Notes: generated from the letters alone by a model not told the origin. A stretch of 64,000 bases of DNA from Roseiarcus sp963717215 (GCA_963717215.1 CAVQVS010000009.1:472983-536982); one strand, 5' to 3'. Shown: positions 1 to 8,166, counted from the first letter of the stretch. Translations and numbers: made by a program.

Positions 1-497
1 AAGTCGTAGTAGAGGCCTGTCGTCATGGTGAGCACATTGCGGAGCTTGACCTTGTCCTTGTCCGCGACGGCCTCTTTGAGGTCCGGCCTATAGCGCCCGA
101 TGACATCCTTCACCGAACTGTCGAGACTGATTTTGCCTTCCGCGATAAGATCACCGGCAAGGACGGAGGTGAGCGCCTTCGTGATCGAGTAAAGCTCATA
201 GTTCTTGTCGCGCGTTAGTCCAGAGCTGTAGCGTTCGAATGCGATCTTGCCATCTTTGACGATGACGAGGCTGCGCACGTCGAGCTTCTGCTCGCGGATC
301 CACTGGGAAAGCTTGACGAGTTGGTCGGAGTCGACTCCGGCCTCTTGAGGCCAGACCTCGGGAAGCTCGGTGGGATCGGGCTTAGCTGGGAACTCAACTT
401 TTACTGATTGCGCGAACGCGAACGGCCCGCAGCCGAAGGACAGGCTGGCCCCTAACAGCTGAGCCATAATCCGCCGCAGTACACGTGTGCTTCTCAT
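1..497 (-). CDS. Serine hydrolase, beta-lactamase family (3' end outside window)
   Basis: Reading the minus strand from the ATG at 495-497 gives an open frame of about 165 codons that runs off the left edge. Residues about 9-30 are hydrophobic and end in an Ala-rich stretch (FAFAQ), a likely Sec signal peptide, so the enzyme should be periplasmic. A Ser-Ile-Thr-Lys tetrad lies at about residues 104-107, matching the S-x-x-K nucleophile motif of class C beta-lactamases, DD-peptidases and related esterases, in the usual setting (Y-E-L-Y before it, L-x-S-V-L-A-G after). The Tyr-x-Asn and KTG motifs would lie outside the window, so the substrate cannot be told. It is divergent from gcl with about 137 bp between the starts. 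Confidence 0.8.
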   Translation of the reverse strand, partial: MRSTRVLRRIMAQLLGASLSFGCGPFAFAQSVKVEFPAKPDPTELPEVWPQEAGVDSDQLVKLSQWIREQKLDVRSLVIVKDGKIAFERYSSGLTRDKNYELYSITKALTSVLAGDLIAEGKISLDSSVKDVIGRYRPDLKEAVADKDKVKLRNVLTMTTGLYYD

Positions 498-543
498 GCC
501 TGTCTCTCCGCAAACATCCGGCCCTGTGCCTCCCGGACCATGC

Positions 544-593
544 TTGACGCGCGAGGCGAAATCAATAGCATTTTACATTTTGAATGCAAAATG
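544..593 (+). promoter_or_regulatory. Candidate gcl promoter with overlapping palindromic operator
   Basis: TTGACG (544-549) and TAGCAT (566-571) are spaced by 16 bp and resemble a sigma-70 promoter pointing at gcl. Immediately downstream is a perfect inverted repeat, CATTTTG-AATG-CAAAATG (576-593), within a longer A/T-rich imperfect palindrome. It sits 42-59 bp before the gcl start, about where transcription would begin, the usual place for a repressor site. In other bacteria glyoxylate/allantoin genes are controlled by IclR- or GntR-type repressors; which regulator binds here is unknown. Confidence 0.45.
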
Positions 594-634
594 TTAAAAG
601 GCACCGAAGCGGGAGTTTCGGAGGGAACTAAGTC

Positions 635-2473
635 ATGGCGCGCATGAGCTCGGTGGACGCCGCAGTGCTGGTGCTCGAGCGGGAAGGTGTGTCCGTCGCT
701 TTCGGAGTGCCCGGCGCCGCCATCAATCCGCTCTACGCTGCGCTGCGTAAGCGGGGTTCCATCCGCCATATCCTGGCCCGCCACGTAGAGGGCGCCTCGC
801 ACATGGCCGACGGTTATTCGCGCGCTAAGCCGGGTGCGATTGGCGTTTGTATCGGCACCTCAGGCCCCGCCGGCACCGACATGATCACCGGGCTCTACGC
901 CGCCGCGGCGGACTCCGTTCCAATCCTTTGCATCACTGGTCAGGCGCCGCGAGCCAAACTGTACAAGGAAGATTTCCAGGCCATCGATATCGAGTCGATC
1001 GCCAAGCATGTTGCGAAGTGGGCGGTGACGGTGCGCGAGCCGGCGCTCGTCCCCATGGTTCTTCAGCAGGCCTTCCATGTGATGCGCTCGGGCCGCCCGG
1101 GCCCGGTGCTGATCGACCTGCCGATCGACGTTCAGACTGCTGAGATCGAATACGACATTGGCACATACGAGCCCTTGCCAGTGTACAAGCCGGCGGCGAC
1201 GAAAGCGCAAGCTCGGCGCGCCGTCGAGATGATGAACGATTCTGAGCGGCCGCTGATCGTGGCGGGCGGCGGGATTATCAATGCTGACGCAAGCCGCCAC
1301 CTCGTCGAGTTCGCCGAACTCACCGGCGTTCCGGTCATCCCGACGCTGATGGGCTGGGGTTCGATCCCCGATGATCATGACTTGATGGCAGGAATGGTGG
1401 GCCTTCAGACTAGCCACCGCTACGGAAACGCAACCTTCCTTGAATCTGATTTTGTGTTTGGCGTCGGCAACCGATGGGCCAATCGTCACACCGGCTCAAT
1501 TGAGCTTTACACGAAAGGCCGAAAGTTCGTTCACGTTGATATTGAGCCAACCCAGATTGGACGGGTTTTCGGTCCCGACTTCGGAATCATCTCCGACGCG
1601 CGCGCGGCGCTCGAGCTGTTTGTCGAGTCAGCGCGCGCGCTGAAAGCGGAAGGCAAGCTTAAAGATCGGTCTGAGTGGGCCGCTCAGTGCCTGCATCGCA
1701 AGAACAACATGCTCCGCCGGTCGCAGTTCGATCAGATCCCGCTCAAACCGCAGCGCGTGTATCAGGAGATGAACGAGTGCCTCGATCGTGACACCTGCTA
1801 CGTGACGACCATCGGCCTCTCGCAAATTGCGGGAGCGCAATTTCTGCACGTTTATGAGCCGCGAAACTGGATCAATTGCGGTCAGGCTGGGCCCCTGGGC
1901 TGGACCCTTCCCGCGGCGCTCGGTGTTCGCGCCGCTGACCCTCATCGGAAGATCGTGGCCCTTTCAGGCGACTACGACTTTCAATTTATGATCGAGGAGC
2001 TCGCGGTCGGCGCACAGCACAAATTGCCGTATCTCCATGTGGTGGTGAACAACTCGTACCTCGGGCTCATTCGCCAGTCGCAGCGTGGCTTCCAAATGGA
2101 TTTTGAGGTCAGTCTCGCCTTCGAGAATATAAACTCGGTGCCTGAGGGCGACGCCGTGCCTGGCTATGGCGTCGATCACGTAGCTGTCGCTGAGGGGCTT
2201 GGATGCAAAGCGATTCGGGTCAAGAGCCCAAACGAGTTCAAAGCCGCTTTCGTACGTGCCCATGAGCTCATGCAGGAATATCAAGTTCCAGTGGTGCTCG
2301 AGTTCATTCTCGAGCGCGTCACCAACATCTCGATGGGGACTGAGATTGAAGGCGTGAACGAGTTTGAGGAAATCCTCTGTCTCGATCCCTCGCTGTCGAT
2401 CCGCAAGGCCCAGCACTTGGAAACCATCGAGGCGCCGTCAAGGCTGGTGGACACGGTCGCCGAGAAACGCTGA
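635..2473 (+). CDS. gcl: Glyoxylate carboligase (tartronate-semialdehyde synthase)
   Basis: The 612-residue product is a thiamine-diphosphate enzyme that joins two glyoxylates into tartronate semialdehyde plus CO2 in the cytoplasm. The sequence follows Gcl along its whole length: the FGVPGAAINP N-terminus, RHVEGASHMADGYSRA, the IGTSGPAGTDMITGLY loop, the central FAD-type domain (PTLMGWGSIPDDH, DIEPTQIGR), and the C-terminal ThDP domain (NCGQAGPLGWT, SGDYDFQF followed by a conserved NN). Position 51 is Val in ARHVEGAS; in the known Gcl structure this Val replaces the glutamate that activates ThDP in other family members, so the subfamily call is firm. The ATG has a good ribosome site, GGAGGG, nine bases upstream. 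A broken hyi gene follows at once. Confidence 0.96.
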   Translation: MARMSSVDAAVLVLEREGVSVAFGVPGAAINPLYAALRKRGSIRHILARHVEGASHMADGYSRAKPGAIGVCIGTSGPAGTDMITGLYAAAADSVPILCITGQAPRAKLYKEDFQAIDIESIAKHVAKWAVTVREPALVPMVLQQAFHVMRSGRPGPVLIDLPIDVQTAEIEYDIGTYEPLPVYKPAATKAQARRAVEMMNDSERPLIVAGGGIINADASRHLVEFAELTGVPVIPTLMGWGSIPDDHDLMAGMVGLQTSHRYGNATFLESDFVFGVGNRWANRHTGSIELYTKGRKFVHVDIEPTQIGRVFGPDFGIISDARAALELFVESARALKAEGKLKDRSEWAAQCLHRKNNMLRRSQFDQIPLKPQRVYQEMNECLDRDTCYVTTIGLSQIAGAQFLHVYEPRNWINCGQAGPLGWTLPAALGVRAADPHRKIVALSGDYDFQFMIEELAVGAQHKLPYLHVVVNNSYLGLIRQSQRGFQMDFEVSLAFENINSVPEGDAVPGYGVDHVAVAEGLGCKAIRVKSPNEFKAAFVRAHELMQEYQVPVVLEFILERVTNISMGTEIEGVNEFEEILCLDPSLSIRKAQHLETIEAPSRLVDTVAEKR

Positions 2474-2529
2474 ACGAAGCCGATTGTCTTACTCTCGCCG
2501 TGACGAACGCCCTGAGAGAAGGGGGGACC

Positions 2530-2812
2530 ATGCCAAGATTCGCAGCCACCCTCACCATGATTGTTGACCGAGCTGCCGTTCCTCGGCCGTTTCGCCGCAG
2601 CCGAGGAGGCGGGGTTCGACGCCGTCGAGTTGGTGTTCCCTTACGAGTTCGACAAAGGTAAGCTCGCGAGCCTGCTCGCAGATAACGGGCTCACCCTCGT
2701 GGTCCACAACCTTCCAACCCCCAATTGGGCGGCAGGCGAGCGCGGCATTGTATGCCATCCGAATCGGAGTTCGGAATTTCGCGCGGCCGTCGAGCGGCCG
2801 GGCGGCTAGCCT
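2530..2812 (+). pseudogene. hyi: Hydroxypyruvate isomerase, frameshifted and truncated
   Basis: From ATG 2530 the product begins MPRFAATLTM, the expected Hyi N-terminus, but then leaves frame. The continuation (TELPFLGRFAAAEEAGF, then VELVFPYEFD and WAAGERGIVCHP) lies in the next frame from about 2561, so one extra base near 2560 breaks the gene. Similarity stops at about 2797, immediately before an IS6-family left end at about 2816, so only some 90 of the usual 260 residues remain. Hyi isomerises hydroxypyruvate and tartronate semialdehyde, the Gcl product, so this pathway branch is disabled here unless an intact copy lies elsewhere. I infer that the IS6 insertion, and later rearrangement, removed the 3' part. 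Confidence 0.88.
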
Positions 2813-2815
2813 CGC

Positions 2816-3086
2816 GGAACTGACACGGGAACTTTGGCGCGTTCCGGATCGGCGGCTATGATGGCGAATGACAACGATATCATCCATTCGCCACCAATTC
2901 TGCCTGACATCATACGGCACGCGGTTCGGCTGTACCTTCGGTTCACCCTGAGCTTCCGCGATGTCGACGATTTGCTCGCCGGGCGCGGCCTGGACCTCTC
3001 CTACGAGACGGTCAGGCGATGGGTGTTGAAGTTCGGCCCCTTGTTCGCCAAGGAACTTCGCCACAGACGTAATCGACCTACCTCGC
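2816..3086 (+). mobile_element. IS6-family element, left end and transposase N-terminal fragment
   Basis: The putative left end GGAACTGACACGGGAAC (from 2816) matches the left end of the IS6 copy at 26383 in 13 of 17 positions. A transposase frame starts at ATG 2858 and runs about 75 residues: PDIIRHAVRLYLRFTLSFRD, then SYETVRRWVLKFGPLFAKEL, the HTH part of IS6 transposases. The protein is cut before the DDE catalytic core. At about 3086 the frame runs directly into a copy of the C-terminal tail of the serine recombinase found at 51591-53282, so this is a chimeric junction. The element is inactive. Confidence 0.8.
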
Positions 3087-3370
3087 AATCACTCTGGTCC
3101 GAACAATGGCGCGCAGTGGGACTGCGAGAGCCGATTCAGGTTCAGGTCGAACTCGCTGACCCACTTCTCTTCAACAGCTTGTGGACGCTTACTGGCGCGG
3201 TCGCTGTTTTGCGCCAGCTTCCATCGTCCAGCGGAAAAACGGACTCTTGCCGCCAGAGACTAGCAAAGTCATTGAAATGACGACAATTCCATCGAATCCG
3301 GAGCCTAATACGGTTTGCGCGGACCGGATGGTGGTGGACACAGTCTAGTGAAACCGGTCTCCGAAAGGCG
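3087..3370 (+). repeat. Diverged copy of the serine recombinase 3' end and downstream DNA
   Basis: From about 3088 the DNA parallels 53212-53570: the recombinase C-terminal codons for SEQWRAVGLREPIQVQVEL (compare TEQWRAVGLREPIQVRAEL), then the non-coding downstream segment with CACTTCTCTTCAACAGCTTG, a GGCGCGGTCGCTGTTT block, and a later GGTGGTGGAC-CAGTC block at about 3327-3345. It lacks the rest of the recombinase. The remaining interval to 3588 contains no gene that I can support. This is the left part of a degraded copy of the mobile module at 50-58 kb. Confidence 0.8.
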
Positions 3371-3588
3371 CGAGATGCGAGAACAAGGAATTTATTGCAA
3401 ATGAGGCGAGAAACAGGGGCGACTGATCGCGAGCGTTGATGTCGGGCGTTCGCTCGGGCAGATACTCTAACAGCAAAAATTACGTCAGGGCCGCCCCCAG
3501 ACTGCGGGGCCGTCCATCGTAATTGCTGCTGTGGGCAGACGATTGACAGGCAGTTCTGCTGGCAACCGACTTGAGTTAGTGTTTCGTT

Positions 3589-5011
3589 ATGCACGAAGAA
3601 AATCCTGCACGTCCGGCGTTGAACCTGACCGTCGTCTATCGCCCGACGAACAGCATCAGGCCGGAATCGCGAAATGCGCGAACGCATTCAAAGAAACAGA
3701 TCGCCGAAATCGCCGCTTGCATTCGGCAGTTTGGATTCGCCAATCCCCTGCTCATTGATGTCGACGGCGTCCTCATCGCCGGGCACGGCCGGCTGCTCGC
3801 GGAAGTCGATTGGCCTCGACCTGGCGCCGACGATCACGCTGCCGCATCTCGATGAGGCGCAAAGGCGCGCGTTGCGCCTAGCTGACAAGGAGACGTACCT
3901 CCTGCTCTTACTCGATATTTTGCCTGATAACGCGCCAAAACACCCCTGTTTTCGGACGGAACAGGAAATGGGCCAATGCTTGAGCTATCCCGTTGAAAAC
4001 ACGGTCCAACTGCCGGGTCAAGCATCAAACAAGATTGCGCTCAACGCAGGGTGGGATGTGGACCTGCTGAAACTGGAACTCAAGGCGCTCGCCGACCTCG
4101 AGATTGGTTTCGATCTTTCGGTCACGGGATTTTCGACGGGTGAGATCGACGTGCTGCTAGTGTCGAAGGGCGATCCGGACGACGAGACGATTCCCGCCGT
4201 CCCCGCCCAGCCCCGCACCCGTCTCGGCGATATCTGGATTTGTGGCCAGCATCGCGTTGGTTGCGGCAATGGTCGCGACCTCGACTTCCTTGGCAAGGTG
4301 ATTGGCGACCATGCTGCGATCGATGCGGCCTTCCTGGATCCGCCCTACAACGTCCGGATCAGCGGCCACGCGAACGCGAAGGGACGGCATCGCGAGTTCG
4401 CTATGGCTTCCGGAGAGATGACGGATGAATCTTTCAGGGTTTTTCTTTCCGAAACCCTCGGCGCCTGCGCTCGCGTCTCGCGCGATGGCGCCGTCCACTT
4501 CGTCTGTATGGATTGGCGGCATATGGATGACGTCGCCGCCGTCGGCAAGCGGGTCTATGGCGACCTCCTCAATCTCTGCTTCTGGAACAAGTCGAATGCT
4601 GGGATGGGCTCGCTCTACCGTTCGAAGCACGAACTGATCTTCGTCTATCGGGTTGGCGCAGCGCCGCATCTCAATATGGTCGAACTCGGGAAGCATGGCC
4701 GGAACCGCACCAACGTTTGGGACTACGCCTCGGTGAACTCCTTCGTCGGCAGCCGGCGCGAAGATTTGGCATTGCACCCCACGGTCAAACCGACCGCGCT
4801 TGTCGCGGACTCGCTTCAAGACGTCACGAAACGCGGGGATCTTGTCCTCGACATCTTCCTGGGATCCGGCACAACTCTGATCGCTTCCGAGCGCAGCGTG
4901 CGACGCTTTCGAGGGGTCGACATAGACCGCGCCTACGTCGACGTGGCTATCGAGCGCTGGGAGACGATCACGGGCCAAGAGGCGCGGAAGGCGTCCGCGG
5001 ACGGGCTATGA
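3589..5011 (+). pseudogene. ParB-like nuclease domain plus DNA methylase, frameshifted, with an in-frame insertion
   Basis: From ATG 3589 the product begins like a ParB/Sulfiredoxin-fold domain (SIRPESRNARTHSKKQI, then FGFANPLLIDVDG and AGHGRLLA). After about 3805 it continues one frame over as LDLAPTITLPHLDEAQRRALRLAD, so a frameshift separates the two parts. The second part is a beta-class amino-methyltransferase: FLDPPYNVRI (motif IV, target catalysis) near 4335, HPTVKPTAL near 4780 and DIFLGSGTTLIASE (motif I, SAM binding) near 4850. Between RLAD and NKIALNAGWD lie about 47 extra residues bounded by the 5-bp repeat ACAAG. Such ParB-methylase proteins accompany phage-like recombinase modules. 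Whether the methylase half is still expressed from an internal start is unknown. Confidence 0.85.
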
Positions 5012-5017
5012 CAAAGC

Positions 5018-5347
5018 GCAATTGGGCCTCGATCGAGCCCCGTGCGTACGCGTCGAGCATTTGAGCGTAGACGAACAGCGTGTACTCCGACTGGCGATCA
5101 ATCGCCTGGCAGAAAAAGGACAATGGGATCTCGAAACGCTGAAGATTGAGTTTGAGGAACTGATCCTGTTGGACGCACCGATAGAGATCACCGGATTCTC
5201 TCCCGCCGAGATCGACCATGTCATGCTCGGTGACGCTGGCGAGGGGTTAGAGCAGGGGCCGCTCGAGCCAGATCCAAACGCTGCGGTCGCCAAGGTTGGC
5301 GATATGTTTCAACTCGGTGCGCATCGCATCGTTTGCGGTGACGCAAC
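5018..5347 (+). repeat. Direct repeat, near-identical to 57165-57493
   Basis: About 330 bp are nearly identical to 57165-57493 in the same orientation, starting at GCAATTGGGCCTCGATCGAG and ending at GACGCAAC. The right copy is exactly one base shorter, having lost a C in CTCTCCCGCCGAG (5197-5209 here, 57345-57356 there). A further homologous tail is at 5352-5460 here and 58157-58270 there. The two copies are 52 kb apart. Confidence 0.9.
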
Positions 5348-5474
5348 CGACGTGATCGCTCGTCGCCACGAGGCAGCCAGCGGCGAGGCGGCGGTTCTCG
5401 TCGAGACCGGCGAGACGTTCAAGGACCTCGAGCAGCGGCGGGCTCGCGAGCGGGCGAGCGGGAGTCGGATTTAA
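5022..5474 (+). pseudogene. Internally deleted ParB/DNA-methylase gene (second copy)
   Basis: The 150-residue frame is colinear with the ParB-methylase at 56839-58291 but lacks its beginning and its whole catalytic core. It keeps CVRVEHLSVDEQRVLRLAIN through HRIVCGDAT, then jumps directly to a short stretch, VIARRHEA, and the C-terminal tail VLVETGETF-DLEQRRAR. About 660 bp, including the DEPYNV and GSGSTL motifs, are missing compared with the right copy. It directly follows the other methylase remnant with a 10-bp gap. It cannot encode an active methylase. Confidence 0.85.
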
Positions 5475-5479
5475 AGTAT

Positions 5480-5977
5480 GTGCCGCTCAAAGCAGACGAG
5501 GACTACTGCCGGAGCGATTGCTTTTACTGTTGCTCCGGTTCGCTCTTGCGAATGGCGGCGGTCGCGAAGATCGGGCCGCCGACGCCAGACTATTTCGCTG
5601 ATTTGTCTGAACTTGAATATGGCTACCGGGCGCGACGAGTGGGTCTGACAGGCTATATTGTCAACAGTGCCATCCTCCATCGGGATGTGGGCCGAATTGC
5701 CGGAGTTACAGAGAGAATTGGGATTTTTGGACCTCTTTCCTTTCCGCTCTTCGAGACGTCACCTTTGCGCTCTTATTATTTCTCCCGCAATATGCTCTAC
5801 TTCTGGTTTTATAAATTCCGGCCGTTTCGACTACGCTTGATTCTCCGCAGCATAGTTCAAGCTGTCATCTTCACAACAAGCTTTGCGCTTCGCCCGACTA
5901 GCTGCCGTCCACAACTAATTGCCTGCATGCGCGGCCTTTCGGATGGCTTGACCGGGCATATGGAGCGCCGGTACTAA
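5480..5977 (+). pseudogene. Glycosyltransferase family 2, C-terminal fragment
   Basis: The frame encodes the C-terminal half of a GT-A glycosyltransferase of the rhamnosyltransferase type: GSLLRMAAVAKIGPPTPDYF, then ELEYGYRARRVGLTGY (the D/E-x-E region that follows the donor site), HRDVGRIAGV and the PLRSYYFSRNMLYF segment typical of these enzymes. There is no N-terminal domain or start region; the first dozen codons belong to the joined DNA. The base composition is visibly richer in A/T than its neighbours. It is a remnant of a cell-surface polysaccharide gene; a second one follows at 6065. Confidence 0.75.
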
Positions 5978-6064
5978 GCACAGTCACTATGGCAGCGAGG
6001 ATTTCCTTGCGATCTCTGCGCCGCAGCGCCGCGCTCGGTGTCGGTTATCATAGGCGGTCCTTCC

Positions 6065-6205
6065 ATGCGCGTTCTGGTCCACGTCCACACCTTTAATGAG
6101 GCTGGGTTCATCGAGGGCAAGGGTGTGCTCCCCACAAGCACGTGCCAGGCTTGCGAGGGCAGTGTTCCTTTTTCATTTCCGCTAACCAATAACCCCCGGC
6201 GTTGA
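6065..6205 (+). pseudogene. Glycosyltransferase family 2, N-terminal fragment
   Basis: ATG 6065 opens a frame beginning MRVLVHVHTFNEAGFIE, the standard first beta-strand and nucleotide-sugar loop of family 2 glycosyltransferases (usual form: V-x-V-x-T-x-N-E-x-x-F-I). The similarity ends after about 18 residues and the frame stops at 6205. It lies downstream of the C-terminal GT2 fragment at 5480-5977, as two consecutive genes of a surface-glycan cluster would. Both have lost most of their sequence. Confidence 0.65.
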
Positions 6206-6252
6206 GGAACCTTGTCGAAAACTCGACGTTAGTCGTTTCCGAGGAGGCGGTC

Positions 6253-6423
6253 ATGAAAGCGAAACCTGATTTCAAGTTTGGCGACCGAGTTATCCGTATT
6301 GGCGGAGGCCAGAAGCGGGGGGTTGTGAGTCGCGTCTTTCAATCAGGCGGCGTTTGGTGGCTGGCATTTGAGGGCGAGCCCAACTGGCGCTACGAGCCGA
6401 GGTATTTCAGGCGAGTGGAGTAG
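6253..6423 (+). CDS. Small basic protein with KOW/SH3-like pattern
   Basis: This 56-residue product starts at ATG 6253 with GAGGAGG five bases before it, a strong ribosome site that supports translation. The sequence (KFGDRVIRIGGGQKRGVVSR, then GGVWWLAFEGEPNWRYEPRYFRRVE) has alternating hydrophobic residues with a central Gly-rich turn and reads like a small beta-barrel of the SH3/KOW kind. No family assignment is possible by eye. It is one of few intact genes in the surrounding debris. Confidence 0.6.
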   Translation: MKAKPDFKFGDRVIRIGGGQKRGVVSRVFQSGGVWWLAFEGEPNWRYEPRYFRRVE

Positions 6424-6659
6424 GGTGACGACCCGCTCATCGCGCCGTAAGCCACGCGGGTTGTATCGATTCTCTTCCCGCCGCACTGCATCGAAGCCGG
6501 CGGCCTATCTCTGGGACGAAGGTTGTTGGGGCCAGAGCATCCACATTTACGTCGGCGTTGTGCCCACAAGGTTCAAACTCCGGATCACGACGCCAACGCC
6601 GTTCCTGCGCATATTCGATAAGGGCATTGGCGGCCGTGGCTTTCACGTCCGACCACACC

Positions 6660-7100
6660 GAACCGTACCCCAAGCCGCTCGAACTTGGCTTCAAACCCCG
6701 CGCAGACAGATGCGCCTCTCAGCGCAACAAGATCGTTGTCCTGGCGCGCCTCGCCCGACCGCGAGAAATTACCCGAGCCGGTTCGCAGGAGAAGGTGATC
6801 GACGCAATATCCCCTTAGGTGCATCAGTTCGCCGCCGGGCGCGCTCCGTCGAATTTCTATGCCTGGAACCCGTCCGCCGAGCTGCGCCGCGATATCGCCT
6901 CGCCGCTTCGCTCGCGTCGCGCCATATCCGGACCTTAACCCAGCGCGCGGAGACGTCGCGCAAGGCCTCGATAACGGCGCTGTCTGTCAGCACGTAAGCC
7001 GCATTATTGATCTAACCCTTTGCTTGCGAATCAAGGCAACGTCGATCCTCTCGAGGTCCTTGCCGGGTCCATAGTGGATCTCCGCGGCCGCGCCGGCGGG
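6660..7100 (-). pseudogene. Phospholipase-D-like nuclease, multiply frameshifted
   Basis: Three minus-strand frames in order match one Nuc-type PLD protein: EIHYGPGKDLERIDVALI (about 7095-7030), LTDSAVIEALRDVSARWVKVRIWRDASEAA (about 6993-6900) and HLRGYCVDHLLLRTGSGNFS followed by RQDNDLVAL and FEAKFERLG (about 6821-6668). At least two frameshifts break it. The H-x-K-x4-D motif reads H-L-R-G-Y-C-V-D, with Arg in place of the catalytic Lys. An upstream signal sequence would be expected for this family but cannot be traced. Between 6424 and 6660 I see no confident gene. Confidence 0.75.
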
Positions 7101-7260
7101 GCGGGGCGATTGTGCCGAGCTGGCGCCGCGCTTGAGTGATGCGCCGAGCGGATGGCTGGCAGGCCGGACAGCCAGCTTGGTGAAATTCGGGAACGAGCGA
7201 TCCCGACCGGGTCCAATTCGTTCTTGAAATGTTCTCGCGCCCATGTATCCATCCAATCCG

Positions 7261-7483
7261 ATGGATGACAAGCTCAAACCCGCCGATCCCGCCGATGTCG
7301 CCGGCAGCATTGCATTCGCGCTGCTTCAACAGGAGGAAGCGCTTTCACGAGGGCGACAAATTGATGGCCGATATCACCGCCGATCACATCATCCGGCATT
7401 TGGACAATTCCGGGTTTGTGATCATGAAGAAGCCGCCGGCCCTCGGTGGCGGGGACAATCCGGGTCTTACCGGCAAACTTTAA
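7261..7483 (+). pseudogene. Small conserved-looking hypothetical gene, frameshifted
   Basis: The first part reads MDDKLKPADPADVAGSIAFAL from ATG 7261; the second part continues in another frame from about 7320 as FNRRKRFHEGDKLMADITAD then HIIRHLDNSGFVIMKKPPA to the stop at 7483. Joined, they make a coherent protein of about 70 residues, so a one-base shift at about 7320 is likely. I recall similar short proteins in Rhizobiales accessory DNA but can name no function. A second partial echo (ERAGLAVMKKPPL) occurs at about 8168-8206. Confidence 0.5.
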
Positions 7484-7484
7484 C

Positions 7485-8069
7485 TCAGAAAGCCTGGGCG
7501 GCGGATTTTTGCCTGACCCGAGTGCCCGCAAAGCCAAGGCCCGCGAAGCCGACCAGCATCATGGCCCAAGTGGACGGCTCGGGAATGAGCAAAGGATCAA
7601 CGATGGGGACTTCCCCTTCAAGGGAGAAGACATCAGTTCCACCCACGGCGATGGGCGTGATAAAGTTCACGGTCAACGACGAGAGGTCTGCGGAGATGTT
7701 AGTGAAGAAGGCGTTCGGACCGCCATAGCCTGATGTATCCTGCGCGTTGTGAGGTATGTTTAAGTAGTTGGCCTCGTCGATCCCGTCTCCGTCGAAGCCG
7801 CCGATATCGGACGCGGGAATTGACAAATTGAACCCACTGATCGCCTTGCTGCTGTTGTTGATGACCCCGAAATAGGTGTCATCACTGCCGTCGTAAGGGC
7901 CGGGATCCGTTGAGTAGACCGGATTTCGCACGGTACTGAAGCCGTTGTCGGTGAAAGTGACAATCCATTCTGGGCCAAGCGGGTTGTTTGCGAACCCGGT
8001 CCAGGCCGACGCGCTGCCGGTGGCGGCGAACACCACTAAGGCAGCGCTACCAAGAAGTAGCCTTTTCAT
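7485..8069 (-). CDS. PEP-CTERM sorting-domain protein
   Basis: The 194-residue protein has an N-terminal signal peptide (MKRLLLGSAALVVFAATGSASA), a Gly/Asp/Asn-rich low-cysteine middle typical of secreted proteins, and a C-terminal PEP-CTERM tag at about residues 163-190: IPEPSTWAMMLVGFAGLGFAG followed by Arg-rich TRVRQK. Such tags are recognised by exosortase (EpsH/XrtA type), which cleaves and anchors or releases the protein, usually with an exopolysaccharide locus. No exosortase is in this window; nearby glycosyltransferase remnants may be traces of such a locus. The start has an upstream A/T-rich stretch (about 8108-8120) suitable for a promoter. Confidence 0.9.
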   Translation of the reverse strand: MKRLLLGSAALVVFAATGSASAWTGFANNPLGPEWIVTFTDNGFSTVRNPVYSTDPGPYDGSDDTYFGVINNSSKAISGFNLSIPASDIGGFDGDGIDEANYLNIPHNAQDTSGYGGPNAFFTNISADLSSLTVNFITPIAVGGTDVFSLEGEVPIVDPLLIPEPSTWAMMLVGFAGLGFAGTRVRQKSAAQAF

Positions 8070-8166
8070 GCCTTAAACTCCCAGTTGAAACGCCTGCGCG
8101 GGGTTATACCTTTTTTATAGCGCGGGGTCAGCAGCGCCATAAGTGTTCGCGGCTCGGTGCGACCGC

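Noticed and set aside
494..802. Minus-strand frame of 102 codons across the gcl start
   Set aside because: Overlaps the well-supported gcl N-terminus and the divergent promoter; no conserved features.
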